In this document: positions 59,486 through 64,000 of the stretch, in pieces
How the letters are laid out: every line of letters starts with the position of its first letter
Numbering within the stretch: position 1 is the stretch's first letter
DNA from: an uncultured Clostridia bacterium
GTDB lineage: Bacteria > Bacillota > Clostridia > Peptostreptococcales > Anaerovoracaceae
NCBI GenBank assembly: GCA_947302715.1
Contig: CAMYVY010000011.1
Coordinates: 1 to 64,000, forward strand
DNA: 64,000 bases
Direction: 5' to 3'
Program-made: the position numbers and the translations under genes
Notes under the pieces: model-generated
Database searches by the model: none
Told to the model about the DNA's origin: nothing
Seen by the model: only the letters and a program-made list of their open reading frames with translations

Positions 59486-59929
59486 TTATACGATGATTTT
59501 TGAAAAGTTCGTGCCGCTTATAATATAGGGGTTTGTGGTGCCCGAAAGGGCTTCCTTATCTGCCTGAGTGCAAAATTCCACTAAGCGGAGACTTGGCTCC
59601 TTCCCATCATCTCGAGTTTTGCTTAATGTACCCTTTGATGTATCGTACCAGATGTCCCAGCGCTGAAAGGACTCGGCATCAGCAAAAATATCTATATAGG
59701 GACCGTGAAAACTGATGTCAAACCAGTCGGTTCCAAAGGAGTACGCACTGCATTCGAGTACGTCGTCCTTGAAACGACATTCCCTCGCAAAGAGTAAGCC
59801 GCTCGCAGGGTCTCGACCAATCTTCACTAAAACTTTGTTGGGAACTATAAACCAGGCACCTCCTTGGTTGATAGAGTCGAGCATCTCCCGCCTAAGCATT
59901 TCGTTTCCTTCAGTCTTATCTTTGTTCAT
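59486..59929 (-). CDS. hypothetical protein (147 aa)
   Basis: ORF with plausible composition; no family recognised. Confidence 0.5.
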   Translation of the reverse strand: MNKDKTEGNEMLRREMLDSINQGGAWFIVPNKVLVKIGRDPASGLLFARECRFKDDVLECSAYSFGTDWFDISFHGPYIDIFADAESFQRWDIWYDTSKGTLSKTRDDGKEPSLRLVEFCTQADKEALSGTTNPYIISGTNFSKIIV

Positions 59930-60047
59930 TTTATTAATCCTCTCAACTTGAAACTTAATTATCGATATTATATCATCAATGATATCAACTTCAACTTTGG
60001 GAACCTGAATTCGGAAAAAACGCGTCTACTTAAAAGGAGAGATGGAA

Positions 60048-61216
60048 TGAAAAGAATATTGTTGATTGTACTACTTGCGGTTTCGATGGTTTTTACAGCT
60101 GCTTGTGGTAACGAGAAGAATGAAACAGTGGACACTGCGACCGAAGAAGAAGGTCAAGATGAAGCGCAGGAGCCGGAGGATACTTCTGCGGAAACATTGG
60201 AGGATGAAGCCCCGGAAACGGAGAAGACTGAATGGGGTAGTGATGAATTCGGTTATATTACTCTGTCTTCGGATTGGCATAAGTTTATAACATCGGATGT
60301 ATCCGCGGAGCAGAATGCCAATATGCTTCAGTGGCAGTCGAGCGACTTGAAGAAAATAGTGACACTTAGCTCCGGAAACAATTCTCCGGAAGATATCATT
60401 TTGGGAATCGCGTCATCTGAGGAACCGGATACCTATGCTGTAGATTTATATGGTGAAGAAGATGAAGATTATCAATTGGGTTATTTCGGTAAGTGGTACG
60501 AAGATGAAGATCTGTGGCTTCTCATATATTCTTTGAAAACAGACTACTCCGATAAAACATATTACTATTCATTTGAAGGTACCGGGTACGAGAATGAAGA
60601 TGACTTCTTGATGGAAGCGCATGAAACATTCTTTACACACTCCGAATTTAAGAAGACATCTCTCTATCGTGGAATGTTTGAAACTGATTTGTCGGATACA
60701 GATTCAGATTCCGGTTCAATTGCCAATAGCGGAGCGATTGATACAAGTAATTACAAAGTAGGGGATAAGTACCCCATATATGACTTTATTACAGATGACC
60801 TGATTATTGAAGTGACAATTCCTGAGGGTTTCACGCTTGATCCGGAATATTGTACCAAGGACATTATGCTTCTAGACAAGGACGGCACATACGCGAGCAT
60901 CTGGATAGATGGATATACGGATTTAGATGTCGAAGACTATCTCAAAGAAGGACACCTTGATGATGCAATATATGGGAGCTATTCAAATGTTTCAGCAGAA
61001 ATGATTGAGGAATACAGTTTAAGCAATGGCTTTAAGGTTTATGTTTTAGAGATAAAGTATCGTGATGAGGAATATGACTTGGATATTCACAGATATAATA
61101 TAAGCGTTCAGAAGTCTGAGGATGTAGGAGTGTCTATTTCTTTGTTTGACGATGAATTAGAGGAGCTTGGGTTCAAGTCAGTCAGAGAATTGTTGGATGT
61201 GCTGTTTGTTGAATGA
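60048..61216 (+). CDS. lipoprotein of unknown function
   Basis: Lipobox VSMVFTAACGN; acidic linker; AGGAGAGAT RBS. Confidence 0.8.
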
Positions 61217-61278
61217 GGAATGACCGTAGGTTTTCATTGTTAATGAATAGAAAATGTGAATAGTTATATCGAACGAGG

Positions 61279-61302
61279 CGGAGGATTCATTCCTCCGTCT
61301 TT
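61279..61302 (+). terminator. Rho-independent terminator
   Basis: CGGAGGA-TTCAT-TCCTCCG + TCTTTCT. Confidence 0.65.
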
Positions 61303-61422
61303 CTATTATGCTTTGTGCTCTGAAGAATACGAGGATATTTAATTTAGGAGCTGCAAAAAATATTGAACACTTTACTCTTTATAATCGTTATATAATTAGA
61401 GAGTAATTTGGAAAGGGAAAGC

Positions 61423-61932
61423 ATGCTTGAACAACTTTACGAAAAACTCTATATTGAAATACTCCGTTGGTGCACCAAGCTGTGTGGAGACAGTCATACT
61501 GCAGAGGAACTGGTTCACGAAGCGTTTTTGCGGGCAATGTCCAATGAGGAAACTCTGCTAAATCTGAATTTCAGGAAGCAGAGAGCATGGATGTATCGTA
61601 CAACCAGGAATCTCTTTCTTGACCGACTGAAGAAGATGAAGAGGGAGTATCTGTATTCCTTTAGTGCCGATAATGGCGAAGAAAGAATCCTCGATGATGC
61701 TCTCGGCAAGGATTATCAAAATGGCCTGGAGGAGGAAATGGATGAGGGAAGTATCATCATGGAGATGATACTCTCGAGACTTCCGGAGCAGGAGCGAACC
61801 TTCTTCGTGATGCGGTATTTGATGGGATATAGTTCCAAGGAACTCGGAGAATTGTTTGCTCTGCCGGCAGGCACAGTTAGATCAAAACTGCACAGCGCGA
61901 GAAAAATGCTAAGAGACGAATTAAAAAAATAG
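61423..61932 (+). CDS. ECF-type RNA polymerase sigma factor
   Basis: AEELVHEAFLRAM; QRAWMYRTTRNLFLDRLKK; MRYLMGYSSKELGELFALPAGTVRSKLHSARKMLRDEL. Confidence 0.92.
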   Translation: MLEQLYEKLYIEILRWCTKLCGDSHTAEELVHEAFLRAMSNEETLLNLNFRKQRAWMYRTTRNLFLDRLKKMKREYLYSFSADNGEERILDDALGKDYQNGLEEEMDEGSIIMEMILSRLPEQERTFFVMRYLMGYSSKELGELFALPAGTVRSKLHSARKMLRDELKK

Positions 61933-61969
61933 ATAGTTTAGGGACGAAAGATATAGGAGGACAATAAAA

Positions 61970-63250
61970 ATGGCAAAGGGTGGAATGATGATTGTAAATG
62001 CTGACCTTTTGGATGCACGAAGAATAAACGAGGATAATTATAAGGATTATACAAGGATAATAATTAACTCAGACTTGGTTCTTTCCACAAGGAGAGCTAA
62101 TGATGCAATGGCTGGCCTTCCATTGATTATGAATTGTGATAGGGTAATCGAACTTCCCGATGAATGCGAATATTCGCTGCTCCCGATTAATGGTGATTAC
62201 AGAATAAGTGGGGATGTATCTGCCAAACCAAATACGATACTCAAGGTTGATGGTGACTTGGTAATTGAACCCAACGCAGATGGGGCATTGAATAACTTCT
62301 CGCACATTTTGGTTGATGGTAATCTGGTTTGTCCAAGCAAGCTGATGGGCGAGCTTCACAACCTCGTGGTATCCGGAGAAACATATACTTATACCGGGGA
62401 CTGTGACATCAAAATAACCGAAGCAAAGCTAAAGGTTGATAGAATCTTTGTTCTAAGAGCAAAACCCAATACCATATACTTGGCCGAGAAGGCAGTCTTT
62501 ATAACTGAGCCGGATATAGATGTTAAGAGCCTCGTGGAAAAAGGCGTGAGATTTTTGACGAAGGAGATATTCGTTAGAGATGAATATGTAGAGGCAAGTA
62601 TAGATTTGGTCGGAGAGGAAACAAAGCTCTCGGTGATTCAGGAGGATATGCCATTTTTAGTGGGTAGCCTATCCTTGGATGAGAGATTTATCGAGACGAC
62701 TGATGGATATGCCTATATAAATGGAGATTTCATAATAAAAAGGGAAAGTGCGCATCTGCTTCCTAAAATAAAAAAGGTAGTTGTAAAGGGAACTGTGAAG
62801 TTGGCCAAATCACTTGAGAGTGAATTCTCGAAACTGGATGTAACATATGACAACATTAAATTGAAAAAGGGAAGAGATATAGTGGGACAAGTTAAAGTGA
62901 GGATTGATAAGGCGCTTCTGGATGCTTCACCGGATGGTATATCTGTCACAGGAGTTACTGCGGTTACCCTCAGCAAGGATATTACGCCTGAGGAGATTAT
63001 AGAGAAATTGGACTTCACCGGAATCGCAAAGATAAAATGTACCGAAGAGCAGGAAGCGGCAGTTGCTGCGGTGAGTGAAGGCGTGGCCAAGATTGGAAAT
63101 TCAAGTCTTATGAATGAAGGCATGGATGAAGAAAATGGCTTTGGCGTCAAAGACGCTCTGGGAGAGGTATTCGGTGGAAGTGGCCCCATGGATATCATCA
63201 AAGGGTTTCTTGGTTCAAAAATTATAAACGCCGATGAATATGTGCTGTAG
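61970..63250 (+). CDS. putative beta-helical/bactofilin-like protein of unknown function
   Basis: Repeating beta-strand-like units (INGDYRISGDV, LKVDGDLVI, ILVDGNLVCPS, LVVSGETYTYTGD, AYINGDFIIKRES). Confidence 0.5.
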   Translation: MAKGGMMIVNADLLDARRINEDNYKDYTRIIINSDLVLSTRRANDAMAGLPLIMNCDRVIELPDECEYSLLPINGDYRISGDVSAKPNTILKVDGDLVIEPNADGALNNFSHILVDGNLVCPSKLMGELHNLVVSGETYTYTGDCDIKITEAKLKVDRIFVLRAKPNTIYLAEKAVFITEPDIDVKSLVEKGVRFLTKEIFVRDEYVEASIDLVGEETKLSVIQEDMPFLVGSLSLDERFIETTDGYAYINGDFIIKRESAHLLPKIKKVVVKGTVKLAKSLESEFSKLDVTYDNIKLKKGRDIVGQVKVRIDKALLDASPDGISVTGVTAVTLSKDITPEEIIEKLDFTGIAKIKCTEEQEAAVAAVSEGVAKIGNSSLMNEGMDEENGFGVKDALGEVFGGSGPMDIIKGFLGSKIINADEYVL

Positions 63251-63424
63251 TAATATGGCTACATATTCTATGGAAGTTTGTTATAATTCGAAGGCGGTCA
63301 CATGCATGTAAGTATTGCTATACTTCCTTGTTGGCAAAGCGAAAAGCCTCAATTAATAATGATATATAAGGAGATTTTAGGATAGGGGAATATTTAGTTT
63401 AACCTACATTTGCGAGGAACAAGA

Positions 63425-64000
63425 ATGGGAAAAAGAACTGTGATAGTGCTAAACTTGGTTATGCTGCTTGTTTTGTGCGGGTGCGCAGGGACAAAATCTT
63501 CTGCCAACTACGAACTTGCGGAAATTCATCCTGTAGTCGGCAGACAGGGTGTATGTACGGAAGGAAGAACCTATTGGGTAAGCGGATCCGGTACCCTTGC
63601 AAAATACGACAGCAACTGGAACCTCCTGGCGGAAAACACAGAACCCTTTGAAGGATACACCTTGGAAGTTAATCATATTGGCGACATCGATGTATACAAC
63701 AATGAGCTCTACCTGGGAGTGGAGTATTTTATGGACGGGGAAGGGAAGAACATACAGGTGGCAATCTATGACGGAGACACACTGGAACTAAAAAGAGTCT
63801 TTCCTTTTCGTCCGGATACCGGGCAGCTGGAGTGCAGTGGAATCGCGGTTGACCCCGATTCTCGAACAGTATATATGACATCGTGGATTGATGACGAATC
63901 CAGTGAGTATCTCTATATGTATGATCTTGATACAGGAGATTATACAGGAAAAGTAAAGATGGAGCCCAGTCCCAAATGGCTGCAAGGAATAGCCTATTAC
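63425..64000 (+). CDS. lipoprotein, likely beta-propeller, truncated by window end
   Basis: MGKRTVIVLNLVMLLVLCGCAGTKSS; open to end of window; absent from supplied ORF list. Confidence 0.8.
   Translation, partial: MGKRTVIVLNLVMLLVLCGCAGTKSSANYELAEIHPVVGRQGVCTEGRTYWVSGSGTLAKYDSNWNLLAENTEPFEGYTLEVNHIGDIDVYNNELYLGVEYFMDGEGKNIQVAIYDGDTLELKRVFPFRPDTGQLECSGIAVDPDSRTVYMTSWIDDESSEYLYMYDLDTGDYTGKVKMEPSPKWLQGIAYY

Overview
This 64 kb window is a gene-dense, low-GC chromosomal segment from an anaerobic Firmicute, most likely Clostridia (inferred from gene content and style, not from a search). Its core is a corrin-ring (cobalamin) biosynthesis locus at about 27.1-43.8 kb. An upstream cobalamin riboswitch precedes a lipoprotein-type CbiK, a binding lipoprotein, a truncated substrate-binding protein, then cbiP, cbiD, cbiF, cbiGH, cbiJE, cbiT, cbiA, cobD and cbiB, with cbiC last after an asparaginase and a thymidylate synthase. 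No cbiL is visible. Other recognisable parts: an MqsR-like/Panacea toxin-antitoxin candidate (3.0-4.6 kb), mobile-element remnants (4.8-5.7 kb), Crp/Fnr plus ferredoxin, a pyruvate kinase with a CobW-like leader, a large orphan HTH protein divergent from ldh, a DUF3793 remnant/flavodoxin/ABC locus, tdh-kbl, a YdjI/YdjG/YdjH-like membrane trio, an ArsR/HMA/P-type ATPase metal module, argG, a probable S51 pseudo-peptidase, and an ECF sigma factor next to a bactofilin-like protein. Best leads: (1) the TA candidate with an 11-bp operator over a consensus promoter; (2) a repeated GTTAG-N6-CTAAC operator at two loci; (3) an A7/T7 tract that puts the PP2C/SpoIIE phosphatase start out of frame; (4) the lipoprotein CbiK and tetrapyrrole-binding gene set; (5) the HTH-530 regulator with repeats upstream of ldh; (6) the ECF sigma/beta-helix pair. 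No tRNA, rRNA or CRISPR array was seen. All assignments come from reading the sequence; no searches were run.
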